Source: Porphyromonadaceae bacterium UBA7332
GTDB taxonomy: Bacteria; Bacteroidota; Bacteroidia; Bacteroidales; UBA7332
NCBI GenBank assembly: GCA_002471225.1
Contig: DKPO01000031.1
Span: 57,539-121,538 of the forward strand
Length of the DNA stretch: 64,000 nt
Direction: 5' to 3'
The notes under the pieces were generated by a model that saw only the letters and a program-made list of their open reading frames with translations, did not search any database and was not told the origin of the DNA. The translations under genes and the position numbers were made by a program. This document shows positions 16,703 through 24,208 of the stretch, piece by piece (within the stretch, counting starts at the first letter, position 1; each line of letters starts with the position of its first letter).

Positions 16703-16980
16703 TCCCAAGTTTTATTCAGATATTCAGAGAACTTTTGAGTAAATTTAAATTCTTATTTTATTGTCTGATTTTACATTCTGTTTTTATCTACTGTAGGGAA
16801 TATCCTTTTTTATTGCAATTTCCAGCTTTAACGGCTTATTTTTTCAGTAATTGATTAGTTAAACATGCGAACTTTTGGGAATTTATTTCTCGTTGGGTTT
16901 TTTTAATCGTTTTTTTAATTGTTGGGATTTACATATCTTTGTGATTAGAGAGAATTTACAGAAATAAAGTTACTATAGTC
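16703..16980. other. Intergenic region before the S9-like lipoprotein
   Basis: About 280 T-rich bases. TATCTTTG at 16934-16941 fits the -7 consensus and lies 39 bases before the next start codon. I see no gene or hairpin of note. Confidence 0.5.
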
Positions 16981-19050
16981 ATGCATTACTTATTAAGAAG
17001 GTCATTTTTATTCATACTATTCATTTGTTATGTTTTGGTCGGTTGCAATTTTAAACCGATTCAATATCCTTATGCTGAAAATAATACGAGTACCAATGAG
17101 TATTTTGGAGTAACCATTGCAGATGATTATGAATGGTTAGAATCCCAAATCAAAGATAACTCAATTAAGGCAAACTGGCTTCGGGGACAACGCAATCTAT
17201 GTTCTGATTATTTTTCAAACCGAGACACCATAATCCGGTCACGAATCGAAGATTTGGCTAAGGTACCTCACTATCGTTTTATCGACTTTATAAATGATAC
17301 GTTATATTATTATCGCGTTCAGCCTTATTCGAATGTGATCAATCTATATCGTTTTACTGAAAAGAGCGGAACTTCAGAGTATCTCAATTCAATTAGCTGT
17401 CCGTTTGTATTATCAGAAAAATCGGTAGTAAAACTTTCTCCTGATTTGAAAATGCTTGCTTGTCTCGGTAAAATCAAGGGAGGATACAATACTATTTATC
17501 TTTATGATATTACACAGAAAGACCCAACTCCTATACATTCAATACCCGGTGTCGCAAATTTTGCCTTCTTCTGGAACAAAGACGGTATTATCTATATGGA
17601 TGATCCCTTATATAATGATGAAGTTGATTTTTCGATCAACCGCGTTTCAATGTATAATCCGCGGGAGTCGAGTTATAGTACGTTGTTCGAAGATAGTATT
17701 GATGAAATAGCTACTTTAATTGATTTTAATTTTGATCATCAGAGTAACTCACTTTATCTTGGTAAATATTCAATGGCAGAAACGAGTATTTTTCAGTTGG
17801 AAAAACTGTGTATAAAAGAAAATAGTTCACGAATGCTGCTTGAGATACCGATGAAAGATAATTTGAGTTATCGTATCGGAGGCGTTGATGATAAAAATGC
17901 CTATATTATAGGTATAGATGCTGAAAGACGTGGTGAGCTGCTCGAATACAGTATTGAAGATAATGAGATTGATACATTATTAGAACGGCACTGGATGCCT
18001 TTAGCTGGTTTTTCGCAAATGAAAGATCATGTGCTGGCCTATTTTCAGGATTTCAATGCTAATCGTGCCTATATTATAAATAAGAAGACAAAGAAAACAC
18101 GTGAAATCCAGTTGGATGACAGTAAGTTCTATACATTTCTGATGAATAAGAGCGACAGTACTGTATTCTTTCAGGAAGAGACTCATATATCTCCGCGTTA
18201 TCTATATAAAATGAATCCGACTAATCTGGATTCACCGGTCATGCTTGGGGGGGTTACAGGCTTACCTTTTGATCCGGATGATTATGTAATAGAATATAAA
18301 ACAGTCAAAGGAGCGAAAGGGAATGATGTGAATCTGACTGTCTCTTATAAGAAAGTTATGAAGCGAGACGGTTCCAATCCGGTTTTTCTAATGAGTTTTC
18401 TGAATGCAGAGAATTCTTATCTGGACCAGTTTCATTTTTCGCGTATCTTGTATATGGATCAGGGATTCGTATTTGTACAAAGATGTTTTGCGGACTCACG
18501 GACAACTATATCTCTGGATGAACGGATAGATGATCTGGAAGCAGTTATTCATTCCTTAATCGAAGAAGACTACTCGTCTCCGAAAAAAATAGCTGTTTTA
18601 GGACGCGAATATGGAGGTACGGCTTTAATGAGTCTGATGAACCGTAATCCGGAACTTGGGGTACATGGTTTATTTATGGATGGTATTTTTGATCTTGTGA
18701 GGTATCATCATTCCGGGAAGCTATTGTTTCAGAATAATCGCTTGTTTAATATTGACACGGAAGATGAATTTATGGATTTGCTTAAATACTCTCCCTATCA
18801 TAATGTACAACATAAAGCGAATTACCCAAGTATGCTTTTTATGGTAAGTCTTGAAAATAATAATATAGCACCTGTGCATACCTATAAAATGGCGGCTCAG
18901 TTACAAATGCGCACAAAAGGCAAAAATCCTATTATAATGTATGCTCCGCATAGTCTGGCAGGGATGAATTCACCGTATAACTATAAAGATTATATTGAGC
19001 ATGGAATCTGTTTTTTGATGAAGAATATGAATATTGCGGCTGCATACTGA
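16981..19050 (+). CDS. Prolyl oligopeptidase-like lipoprotein, catalytic triad lost (probable pseudoenzyme)
   Basis: The 689-residue protein starts with a lipoprotein signal (lipobox LVGC, Cys about residue 22). It continues with a prolyl-oligopeptidase-like N-terminus (YFGVTIADDYEWLE), a beta-propeller region and an alpha/beta hydrolase domain. In active S9A enzymes the nucleophile sits in GxSxGG; here the segment reads GREYGG with Glu543 in place of serine (codon 18607-18609). The acid segment reads LENNNIAP (624-631) instead of DxDDRVVP. The AGHG histidine segment reads SLAGM, with only a displaced His657 nearby. The frame is otherwise open and full length, so it is probably a binding or structural protein rather than a decaying gene. 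Location: outer membrane or periplasm. Confidence 0.82.
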   Translation: MHYLLRRSFLFILFICYVLVGCNFKPIQYPYAENNTSTNEYFGVTIADDYEWLESQIKDNSIKANWLRGQRNLCSDYFSNRDTIIRSRIEDLAKVPHYRFIDFINDTLYYYRVQPYSNVINLYRFTEKSGTSEYLNSISCPFVLSEKSVVKLSPDLKMLACLGKIKGGYNTIYLYDITQKDPTPIHSIPGVANFAFFWNKDGIIYMDDPLYNDEVDFSINRVSMYNPRESSYSTLFEDSIDEIATLIDFNFDHQSNSLYLGKYSMAETSIFQLEKLCIKENSSRMLLEIPMKDNLSYRIGGVDDKNAYIIGIDAERRGELLEYSIEDNEIDTLLERHWMPLAGFSQMKDHVLAYFQDFNANRAYIINKKTKKTREIQLDDSKFYTFLMNKSDSTVFFQEETHISPRYLYKMNPTNLDSPVMLGGVTGLPFDPDDYVIEYKTVKGAKGNDVNLTVSYKKVMKRDGSNPVFLMSFLNAENSYLDQFHFSRILYMDQGFVFVQRCFADSRTTISLDERIDDLEAVIHSLIEEDYSSPKKIAVLGREYGGTALMSLMNRNPELGVHGLFMDGIFDLVRYHHSGKLLFQNNRLFNIDTEDEFMDLLKYSPYHNVQHKANYPSMLFMVSLENNNIAPVHTYKMAAQLQMRTKGKNPIIMYAPHSLAGMNSPYNYKDYIEHGICFLMKNMNIAAAY

Positions 19051-19142
19051 TTTTTATCTAAAAAAAATATCTTTATAAAGCTCTGATTGATAATGTGTAA
19101 TAATTAAATGTGATTTTTTTAGTAAAAAAAGTTGCGTCTAAA

Positions 19143-19174
19143 TTTGCACAGTTCTCAGAAAAGCACTTACTTTG
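19143..19174 (+). promoter_or_regulatory. Promoter of the tRNA-Pro pair
   Basis: TTTG (19143-19146), a 20-base spacer and TTACTTTG (19167-19174, one mismatch to TAnnTTTG). It is followed by CATCGCAATCAAGAA, similar to the CAACGCATTTGAGAA stretch after the tRNA-Lys promoters. Confidence 0.65.
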
Positions 19175-19203
19175 CATCGCAATCAAGAAACGAGAGCATT
19201 ACT

Positions 19204-19278
19204 CGGGGTGTAGCGCAGTCCGGTTAGCGCACCTGGTTTGGGACCAGGGGGTCGGGGGTTCGAATCCCTCTACCCCGA
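19204..19278 (+). tRNA. tRNA-Pro (anticodon TGG)
   Basis: The 75-base cloverleaf has acceptor arms CGGGGTG and TACCCCG, the anticodon loop TTTGGGA and a T arm with GTTCGAAT. An identical copy starts 33 bases downstream, and both probably share one transcript. Confidence 0.96.
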
Positions 19279-19311
19279 CAATTTTAAACTCTTGTTCTGA
19301 TTCATTTTACT

Positions 19312-19386
19312 CGGGGTGTAGCGCAGTCCGGTTAGCGCACCTGGTTTGGGACCAGGGGGTCGGGGGTTCGAATCCCTCTACCCCGA
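19312..19386 (+). tRNA. tRNA-Pro (anticodon TGG), second copy
   Basis: Identical over all 75 bases to the copy at 19204-19278. It is followed 4 bases later by an intrinsic terminator. Confidence 0.96.
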
Positions 19387-19390
19387 CGAT

Positions 19391-19428
19391 AAAAAGAGAT
19401 TCAGATGACTGAGTCTCTTTTTTTTATT
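19391..19428 (+). terminator. Terminator of the tRNA-Pro pair
   Basis: A 14-bp stem with one T-G pair (arms 19391-19404 and 19409-19422) and the loop ATGA, followed by a long T run. Confidence 0.88.
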
Positions 19429-19456
19429 GTTAAGTCGCTATTTTTTAATCGAATAG

Positions 19457-19487
19457 TTGCTTATTACAGAAACTATTTATAGTTTTG
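19457..19487 (+). promoter_or_regulatory. rpsU promoter
   Basis: TTG (19457-19459), a 20-base spacer and TAGTTTTG (19480-19487) match the Bacteroidetes promoter pattern. It would give a leader of roughly 185 bases before rpsU. Confidence 0.7.
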
Positions 19488-19494
19488 CGACCTG

Positions 19495-19680
19495 ATTTTA
19501 TGTTTAACTAAAAAAGAAGGGTGAAAGCCCTCGGAAAGGTGGTGTTTTTTACTTTAGCAGATATTTGACGAAAATACATACAATAAAGTATTTCTCCCTG
19601 TATTAATTGGAGAAGGGGAGATCTTATGAAACTCCATCAATAAATTTAGAAAATAATATAAACGAATAAAATATACAATT
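19495..19680 (+). promoter_or_regulatory. Structured leader of rpsU with competing hairpins and a five-codon ORF
   Basis: The leader contains TTTCTCCC (about 19591-19598), which can pair either with GGAGAA (19609-19614) or with GGGGAGA further right, so two mutually exclusive stems are possible. The purine-rich GGAGAAGGGGAG is a strong Shine-Dalgarno-like sequence. It sits just before ATGAAACTCCATCAATAA (19626-19643), a five-codon ORF whose CTCC could also pair with it. rpsU itself has no such sequence before its ATG. This suggests regulation by anti-Shine-Dalgarno access or by protein S21 itself. Confidence 0.5.
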
Positions 19681-19872
19681 ATGATTATCGTACCAGTAAA
19701 AGAAGGCGAAAACATTGAGAGAGCGCTTAAAAAATTCAAAAGAAAATTCGAAAAAACAGGTGTTGTTAAAGAATTGAGACGTCGTCAAGCGTTTGAAAAG
19801 CCTTCTGTAGTAAACAGAAAAAATAAAATTCGTGCGGTTTACGTTCAACAAATGCATAGAAACGAAGATTAA
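19681..19872 (+). CDS. rpsU: 30S ribosomal protein S21
   Basis: The 63-residue basic protein has the bS21 pattern: MIIVPVKEGENIERALKKFKRKFEKTG (quoted here in part), then ELRRRQAFEKPS. In Bacteroidota, bS21 is known to help sequester the 3' end of 16S rRNA on the 30S subunit, which fits the rarity of Shine-Dalgarno sequences in this window. It is followed by xerC and raiA, an order usual for this phylum. Confidence 0.96.
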   Translation: MIIVPVKEGENIERALKKFKRKFEKTGVVKELRRRQAFEKPSVVNRKNKIRAVYVQQMHRNED

Positions 19873-19911
19873 TTCCGGCATTTACGCATTGAATTAAAAA
19901 AATATATATCT

Positions 19912-19934
19912 TCGCCAAAGTTAAACATTGGCGA
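19912..19934 (+). promoter_or_regulatory. Hairpin immediately upstream of the xerC start codon
   Basis: TCGCCAA (19912-19918) and TTGGCGA (19928-19934) form a perfect 7-bp stem that ends one base before the ATG at 19936. It could limit initiation of xerC relative to rpsU in a shared transcript. Confidence 0.4.
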
Positions 19935-19935
19935 T

Positions 19936-20844
19936 ATGATTACGAAAATAGATTCTTTTGTTAAGTATTTAAGGTATGAAAAGGGATACTCTTCTCATAC
20001 ACTGACTGCTTACCAAAAGGATCTATTTTTATTTTACGATTATCTGAAAGAGAAAATAGGTGATTTTGACTGGGATACGATAGATAAAGACCTGGTGAGG
20101 GGATTTATCTTGAGTTTAACAATGAACAAAGAAAAAGCTACCACTGTTAATAGAAAACTTAGTGCTATACGCTCTTTCTATCGCTATATGCTTAGGTTAG
20201 GCTTTGTAAAGCATAATCCGACGGCCCAGGTTGTTGGTCCGAAAGTAAAAAAGAATCTTCCTGTATTTTTAAAGGAAGAGGAACTGGACCGGCTCATAGA
20301 TGAGATACAACCAGAGGAGGATGACGGCTCTTTCGAAGCTTCGCAAAAAAGAATTATATTAAATTTATTCTATTCGACAGGAATTCGATGTTCCGAATTG
20401 TTGAATATAAAAGAAGATGATATTGATTATTCTTTAAAGCAGATCCGGATCCTCGGAAAACGAAATAAAGAACGGTTTATTCCGTTTGGAGAAGAGTTAG
20501 AAGAGATGCTGGATGGTTATATAGAAAAAAAACATTGCATAGATTTTGAAAATCCTTACCTTTTTATTGGGAGAAAAGGAAAAAAAATATCATATTCGCA
20601 AGTGTATAACACAGTAAAAGAGAATTTATCTCAAGTGACGACGGTTCAGAAGAAAAGTCCGCATGTGTTGAGGCATACCTTCGCCACTGTTATGTTAAAT
20701 AACGGTGCTCAATTGAATAGTGTGAAGGAATTGTTGGGGCATGCTTCATTATCATCGACCGAAATTTATACCCATGTATCATTTGAGGAAATGAAAACTA
20801 TCTATAAATCGGCTCATCCAAGAGCTACAAAAAAAAGGAGGTAG
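19936..20844 (+). CDS. xerC: Tyrosine recombinase XerC/XerD family
   Basis: The 302-residue protein has an N-terminal SAM-like core-binding domain (about 1-90, FVKYLRYEKGYSSHTLTAYQ) and a C-terminal catalytic domain. Its catalytic residues can be seen: Arg in STGIRCSELL, His-x-x-Arg in HVLRHTFA, His in LLGHASLSST and the nucleophile Tyr in TEIYTHVS. It probably resolves chromosome dimers at dif during division. The location between rpsU and raiA is the conserved housekeeping place, so it is not a mobile-element integrase. XerC versus XerD cannot be settled here. Confidence 0.92.
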   Translation: MITKIDSFVKYLRYEKGYSSHTLTAYQKDLFLFYDYLKEKIGDFDWDTIDKDLVRGFILSLTMNKEKATTVNRKLSAIRSFYRYMLRLGFVKHNPTAQVVGPKVKKNLPVFLKEEELDRLIDEIQPEEDDGSFEASQKRIILNLFYSTGIRCSELLNIKEDDIDYSLKQIRILGKRNKERFIPFGEELEEMLDGYIEKKHCIDFENPYLFIGRKGKKISYSQVYNTVKENLSQVTTVQKKSPHVLRHTFATVMLNNGAQLNSVKELLGHASLSSTEIYTHVSFEEMKTIYKSAHPRATKKRR

Positions 20845-20847
20845 ACC

Positions 20848-21147
20848 ATGAAACTTAGTATTCAGGCTGTTCATTTTGAAATGGCGAAACATTTGGAAGA
20901 ATTTATTCAAAAAAAAGTGGCTAAGTTAGATCAACATTACGACGATATCCTGTCTGTAGAAGTAACGCTTCGGGTTGTTAAGCCGGAAAGTGCTATGAAT
21001 AAGGAGGTTGGTATTCTTGTACATGTTCCTCAGAATGATCTTTATTCTGAAAAAACAGCGGATACATTCGAGGAAGCTGTGGATGTAAACCTGGAAGCGT
21101 TGATCAAACAACTCACTAAATTGAAAGAAAAATCACGAGTGAAGTAA
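20848..21147 (+). CDS. raiA: Ribosome-associated translation inhibitor / hibernation promoting factor (short form)
   Basis: The 99-residue protein of the RaiA/HPF family (PF02482-type) has the typical MKLSIQAVHFEMAKHLEEFI start and a conserved AADTFEEAVD-like segment (TADTFEEAVDVNLEAL). It binds the 30S decoding centre in slow growth and promotes inactive or dimeric ribosomes. It lacks the C-terminal dimerisation domain of long HPF. It starts 3 bases after xerC and is clearly in the same operon. Confidence 0.92.
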   Translation: MKLSIQAVHFEMAKHLEEFIQKKVAKLDQHYDDILSVEVTLRVVKPESAMNKEVGILVHVPQNDLYSEKTADTFEEAVDVNLEALIKQLTKLKEKSRVK

Positions 21148-21164
21148 AAAAAATCACTTAGATA

Positions 21165-21195
21165 TTTGCAGAATTAAAAAAAACCTCTAATTTTG
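21165..21195 (+). promoter_or_regulatory. Promoter of the tRNA-tuf operon
   Basis: TTTG (21165-21168), a 19-base spacer and TAATTTTG (21188-21195), followed by CACTCGC. It lies 34 bases before the first tRNA and probably drives four tRNAs and tuf, and possibly genes further on. Confidence 0.7.
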
Positions 21196-21228
21196 CACTC
21201 GCTTCACTGATACAAGTGAGGCGAACAA

Positions 21229-21302
21229 GCCTCTTTAGCTCAGTTGGCCAGAGCACGTGATTTGTAATCTCGGGGTCGTTGGTTCGAATCCGACAAGAGG
21301 CT
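21229..21302 (+). tRNA. tRNA-Thr (anticodon TGT)
   Basis: A 74-base cloverleaf with perfectly paired acceptor arms GCCTCTT and AAGAGGC and the anticodon TGT in ATTTGTAAT. It is the first of four tRNAs in front of tuf. Confidence 0.95.
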
Positions 21303-21312
21303 CAAAATTTCA

Positions 21313-21395
21313 GGGCGAATTCCAGAGCGGCCAAATGGGGCAGACTGTAAATCTGCTGACTTATGTCTTCGGAGGTTCGAATCCTTCTTCGCCCA
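21313..21395 (+). tRNA. tRNA-Tyr (anticodon GTA)
   Basis: An 83-base class II tRNA with acceptor arms GGGCGAA and TTCGCCC, the anticodon GTA in ACTGTAAAT, and a long variable arm (TGACTTATGTCTTC region) as expected for Tyr. Confidence 0.95.
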
Positions 21396-21429
21396 CGCCG
21401 TTTTGAGTGTTTAACACGAGGTAAATTAT

Positions 21430-21502
21430 GCGGGAGTAGCTCAGTTGATAGAGCATCAGCCTTCCAAGCTGAGGGTCGCGGGTTTGAGCCCCGTCTCCCG
21501 CT
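21430..21502 (+). tRNA. tRNA-Gly (anticodon TCC)
   Basis: A 73-base cloverleaf with acceptor arms GCGGGAG and CTCCCGC and the anticodon TCC in CCTTCCAAG. Confidence 0.95.
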
Positions 21503-21514
21503 CACTTTTTTATC

Positions 21515-21586
<72 letters not shown>

Positions 21587-21632
21587 CACAATTACATGAT
21601 ATAGGTTAATCATTTAATTAAACATACAAACT

Positions 21633-22820
21633 ATGGCTAAAGAAGTATTTCAACGGTCAAAACCACACGTTAACATCGGTACTATCGGTCACGTTGACCA
21701 CGGTAAAACTACGTTAACTGCAGCTATTACAACTGTATTAGCGAAGAAAGGTTTTTGTGAAACAAAATCATTCGATCAAATTGACAACGCTCCAGAAGAA
21801 AAAGAGCGTGGTATCACAATTAATACTGCACACGTAGAGTACGAAACAGAAGCTCGTCACTATGCACACGTTGACTGTCCAGGTCACGCTGACTACGTTA
21901 AAAACATGGTTACTGGTGCTGCACAGATGGACGGTGCGATCATCGTAGTTGCTGCAACTGATGGTCCTATGCCTCAAACTCGTGAGCACATCCTACTTGC
22001 TCGTCAGGTAAACGTTCCTAGAATCGTTGTTTTCATGAACAAATGTGACATGGTTGATGACGAAGAGATGTTGGAATTAGTTGAAATGGAAATGAGAGAT
22101 CTTCTTTCATTCTACAAATTCGACGGTGACAATACTCCAGTTATCCGCGGTTCTGCACTAGGTGCACTTAACGGTGTTGCTGAGTGGGAAGATAAATTAA
22201 TGGAACTTATGAACCATGTTGATACATGGATCGAACTTCCTCCACGTGCTATTGACAAACCATTCTTGATGCCAATCGAGGACGTGTTCTCAATCACAGG
22301 TCGTGGTACAGTTGCTACAGGTCGTATTGAATCAGGTGTTATCAAAACTGGTGACGAGGTTCAAATTATCGGTCTTGGTGCTGAAGCTAAAAAATCAGTT
22401 GTAACTGGTGTTGAGATGTTCCGTAAAATTCTTGACAGAGGTGAAGCTGGTGATAACGTTGGTCTATTACTTCGTGGTATTGACAAAAACGAAATCAAAC
22501 GTGGTATGGTTATGTGTCACCCAGGTCAGGTGAAACCTCACACTAAATTCAAAGCTCAAGTTTATATCTTGAAAAAAGAAGAAGGTGGTCGTCACACTCC
22601 ATTCCATAACAGATACCGTCCACAATTCTACTTACGTACATTGGACGTAACTGGTGAGATCACTCTTCCAGAAGGAACTGAGATGGTTATGCCAGGTGAC
22701 AACTTGACAATCGACGTAGAACTTATCTATCCAGTAGCTTGTGACTTAGGTCTACAATTCGCTATCCGTGAAGGTGGTCGTACAGTTGGTGCAGGTCAAA
22801 TCACAGAAATTATTGCGTAA
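21633..22820 (+). CDS. tuf: Elongation factor Tu
   Basis: The 395-residue protein is full length. G1 GHVDHGKTT (18-26), the switch I region RGITINTAHVEYET, G3 DCPGHADYVKNM, G4 NKCD and the C-terminal domain ending GAGQITEI are intact. It delivers aminoacyl-tRNAs to the ribosome. The gene lies between four tRNA genes and tRNA-Trp/secE in the conserved cluster and is the only tuf in this window. Confidence 0.98.
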   Translation: MAKEVFQRSKPHVNIGTIGHVDHGKTTLTAAITTVLAKKGFCETKSFDQIDNAPEEKERGITINTAHVEYETEARHYAHVDCPGHADYVKNMVTGAAQMDGAIIVVAATDGPMPQTREHILLARQVNVPRIVVFMNKCDMVDDEEMLELVEMEMRDLLSFYKFDGDNTPVIRGSALGALNGVAEWEDKLMELMNHVDTWIELPPRAIDKPFLMPIEDVFSITGRGTVATGRIESGVIKTGDEVQIIGLGAEAKKSVVTGVEMFRKILDRGEAGDNVGLLLRGIDKNEIKRGMVMCHPGQVKPHTKFKAQVYILKKEEGGRHTPFHNRYRPQFYLRTLDVTGEITLPEGTEMVMPGDNLTIDVELIYPVACDLGLQFAIREGGRTVGAGQITEIIA

Positions 22821-22838
22821 TAAAAATATATTACCAAC

Positions 22839-22864
22839 AGTTGGCTCTGTCAAAAGAGCCAACT
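22839..22864 (+). promoter_or_regulatory. Hairpin between tuf and tRNA-Trp
   Basis: A perfect 9-bp stem (arms 22839-22847 and 22856-22864) with an 8-base loop but no T run. It ends 5 bases before tRNA-Trp and probably marks mRNA processing rather than termination. Confidence 0.5.
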
Positions 22865-22869
22865 AACCT

Positions 22870-22942
22870 ACGGGTTTAGCTCAGTTGGTAGAGCATCGGT
22901 CTCCAAAACCGAGTGTCGGGAGTTCGAGTCTCTCAACCCGTG
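22870..22942 (+). tRNA. tRNA-Trp (anticodon CCA)
   Basis: A 73-base cloverleaf with perfectly paired acceptor arms ACGGGTT and AACCCGT and the anticodon CCA in CTCCAAAA. It sits 12 bases before the secE start codon, so the transcript must be cut to free it. Confidence 0.95.
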
Positions 22943-22954
22943 CAAATCGCTAAG

Positions 22955-23152
22955 ATGATGAAAAAGATAATTGCTTATATTAAAGAGTCTTATAACGAAC
23001 TCGTTTATAAGGTATCTTGGCCAACGAAATCCGAGCTTTCCAGCAGTGCAGTTGTTGTAATGTTTGCTTCCCTCCTGATTGCACTTGTGATCCTCGCAAT
23101 GGACTCGGTTTTCGAAAATGTTATGCGAATTTTCTACACTGAAGTATTTTAA
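22955..23152 (+). CDS. secE: Preprotein translocase subunit SecE
   Basis: About 65 residues. The frame stays open upstream into tRNA-Trp, so the start must be one of the adjacent ATGs at 22955 or 22958. The protein has the SecE amphipathic segment ESYNELVYKVSWPTKSEL and one transmembrane helix. It is an essential part of the SecYEG channel. It precedes nusG by 14 bases, the universal order. Confidence 0.95.
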   Translation: MMKKIIAYIKESYNELVYKVSWPTKSELSSSAVVVMFASLLIALVILAMDSVFENVMRIFYTEVF

Positions 23153-23166
23153 TCTGGAGGTTTACA

Positions 23167-23712
23167 ATGTCTGAACTTAAAAAAGAATGGTATGTATTAC
23201 GTGCCATCAGCGGTAAGGAAGGCAAAGTTAAGGAGTATCTGGACGCTGAAATCAGAAACACAGATATGAAGAACTATGTCTCTCAGGTATTGATTCCAAC
23301 CGAGAAAGTTTATCATTTACGTAATGGAAAAAAGGTTGCGACTGAAAAGAATCTTTATCCTGGTTATGTATTGATCGAAGCTATTCTCGTTGGAGAGATG
23401 ACTCACAGACTTCGTAATATCCCTAATGTAATCGGATTTTTGGGCGGTAATGACAAACCGGTTCCTTTAAGACAAGCTGAGGTAAATCGTATTCTTGGAA
23501 TAGTAGATGATCTTCAGAATGCAGAAGGAGACATTGATCTAACATTTGAAGTTGGAGAAGTGGTTAAGGTTAATCATGGACCGTTTACTGGTTTTTCGGG
23601 TATTATTGAAGAGGTAAGTACTGAGAAAAAGAAGCTAAAGGTTATGGTCAAGATTTTCGGGCGAAAAACTCCGCTCGAGCTTGGTTTTTTACAAGTTGAA
23701 AAAGAGGCATAA
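23167..23712 (+). CDS. nusG: Transcription termination/antitermination protein NusG
   Basis: The 181-residue protein has the NGN domain (WYVLRAISGKEGKVKEYL, YPGYVLIEA, PNVIGFLGG) and a C-terminal KOW domain (FEVGEVVKVNHGPFTGFSG). It binds RNA polymerase and couples transcription with termination or translation. It follows secE and precedes rplK in one operon. Confidence 0.97.
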   Translation: MSELKKEWYVLRAISGKEGKVKEYLDAEIRNTDMKNYVSQVLIPTEKVYHLRNGKKVATEKNLYPGYVLIEAILVGEMTHRLRNIPNVIGFLGGNDKPVPLRQAEVNRILGIVDDLQNAEGDIDLTFEVGEVVKVNHGPFTGFSGIIEEVSTEKKKLKVMVKIFGRKTPLELGFLQVEKEA

Positions 23713-23750
23713 TATTGCCTTCTGATTGTCAAACGTAAATTTAGAAAACA

Positions 23751-24194
23751 ATGGCTAAAGAAGTTGCTGGACAAATTAAATTACAAATTAAAGGAGGTGC
23801 TGCAAATCCTTCTCCTCCCGTTGGTCCTGCTTTAGGTTCTAAAGGGATCAACATCATGGAGTTTTGCAAGCAATTTAATGCCAGAACTCAAGACAAAGCA
23901 GGTAAAGTATTACCTGTTGTTATCACCTACTATACAGATAAGTCATTTGATTTTATCGTTAAAACTCCTCCTGTACCGGTACAATTACTAGAGGTATCTA
24001 AAATTAAAAGCGGATCGGCTGAGCCAAACCGTAAAAAAGTTGCTTCTATCACTTGGGAACAAGTACAAGCAATTGCTGAAGATAAAATGCCGGACTTGAA
24101 CTGTTTTGAGTTAAAATCTGCTATGACAATGGTGGCAGGTACTGCGAGAAGTATGGGTATCACTGTAACAGGAGAATTCCCTTTTAATAATTAA
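23751..24194 (+). CDS. rplK: 50S ribosomal protein L11
   Basis: The 147-residue protein shows QIKLQIKGGAANPSPPVGPALGSKG (quoted here in part) and the C-terminal rRNA-binding helix with AGTARSMGI. uL11 forms the GTPase-associated centre of the large subunit. rplA begins 14 bases after its stop. Confidence 0.98.
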   Translation: MAKEVAGQIKLQIKGGAANPSPPVGPALGSKGINIMEFCKQFNARTQDKAGKVLPVVITYYTDKSFDFIVKTPPVPVQLLEVSKIKSGSAEPNRKKVASITWEQVQAIAEDKMPDLNCFELKSAMTMVAGTARSMGITVTGEFPFNN

Positions 24195-24208
24195 TAACTT
24201 CAATTGAG

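Noticed and set aside
19110..19412. Open frame with two repeated peptide blocks
   Set aside because: The repeated blocks are the two identical tRNA-Pro genes read as protein.
19936..20844. Tyrosine recombinase as integrase of a mobile element
   Set aside because: It sits in the conserved rpsU-xerC-raiA order and looks like the housekeeping Xer recombinase.
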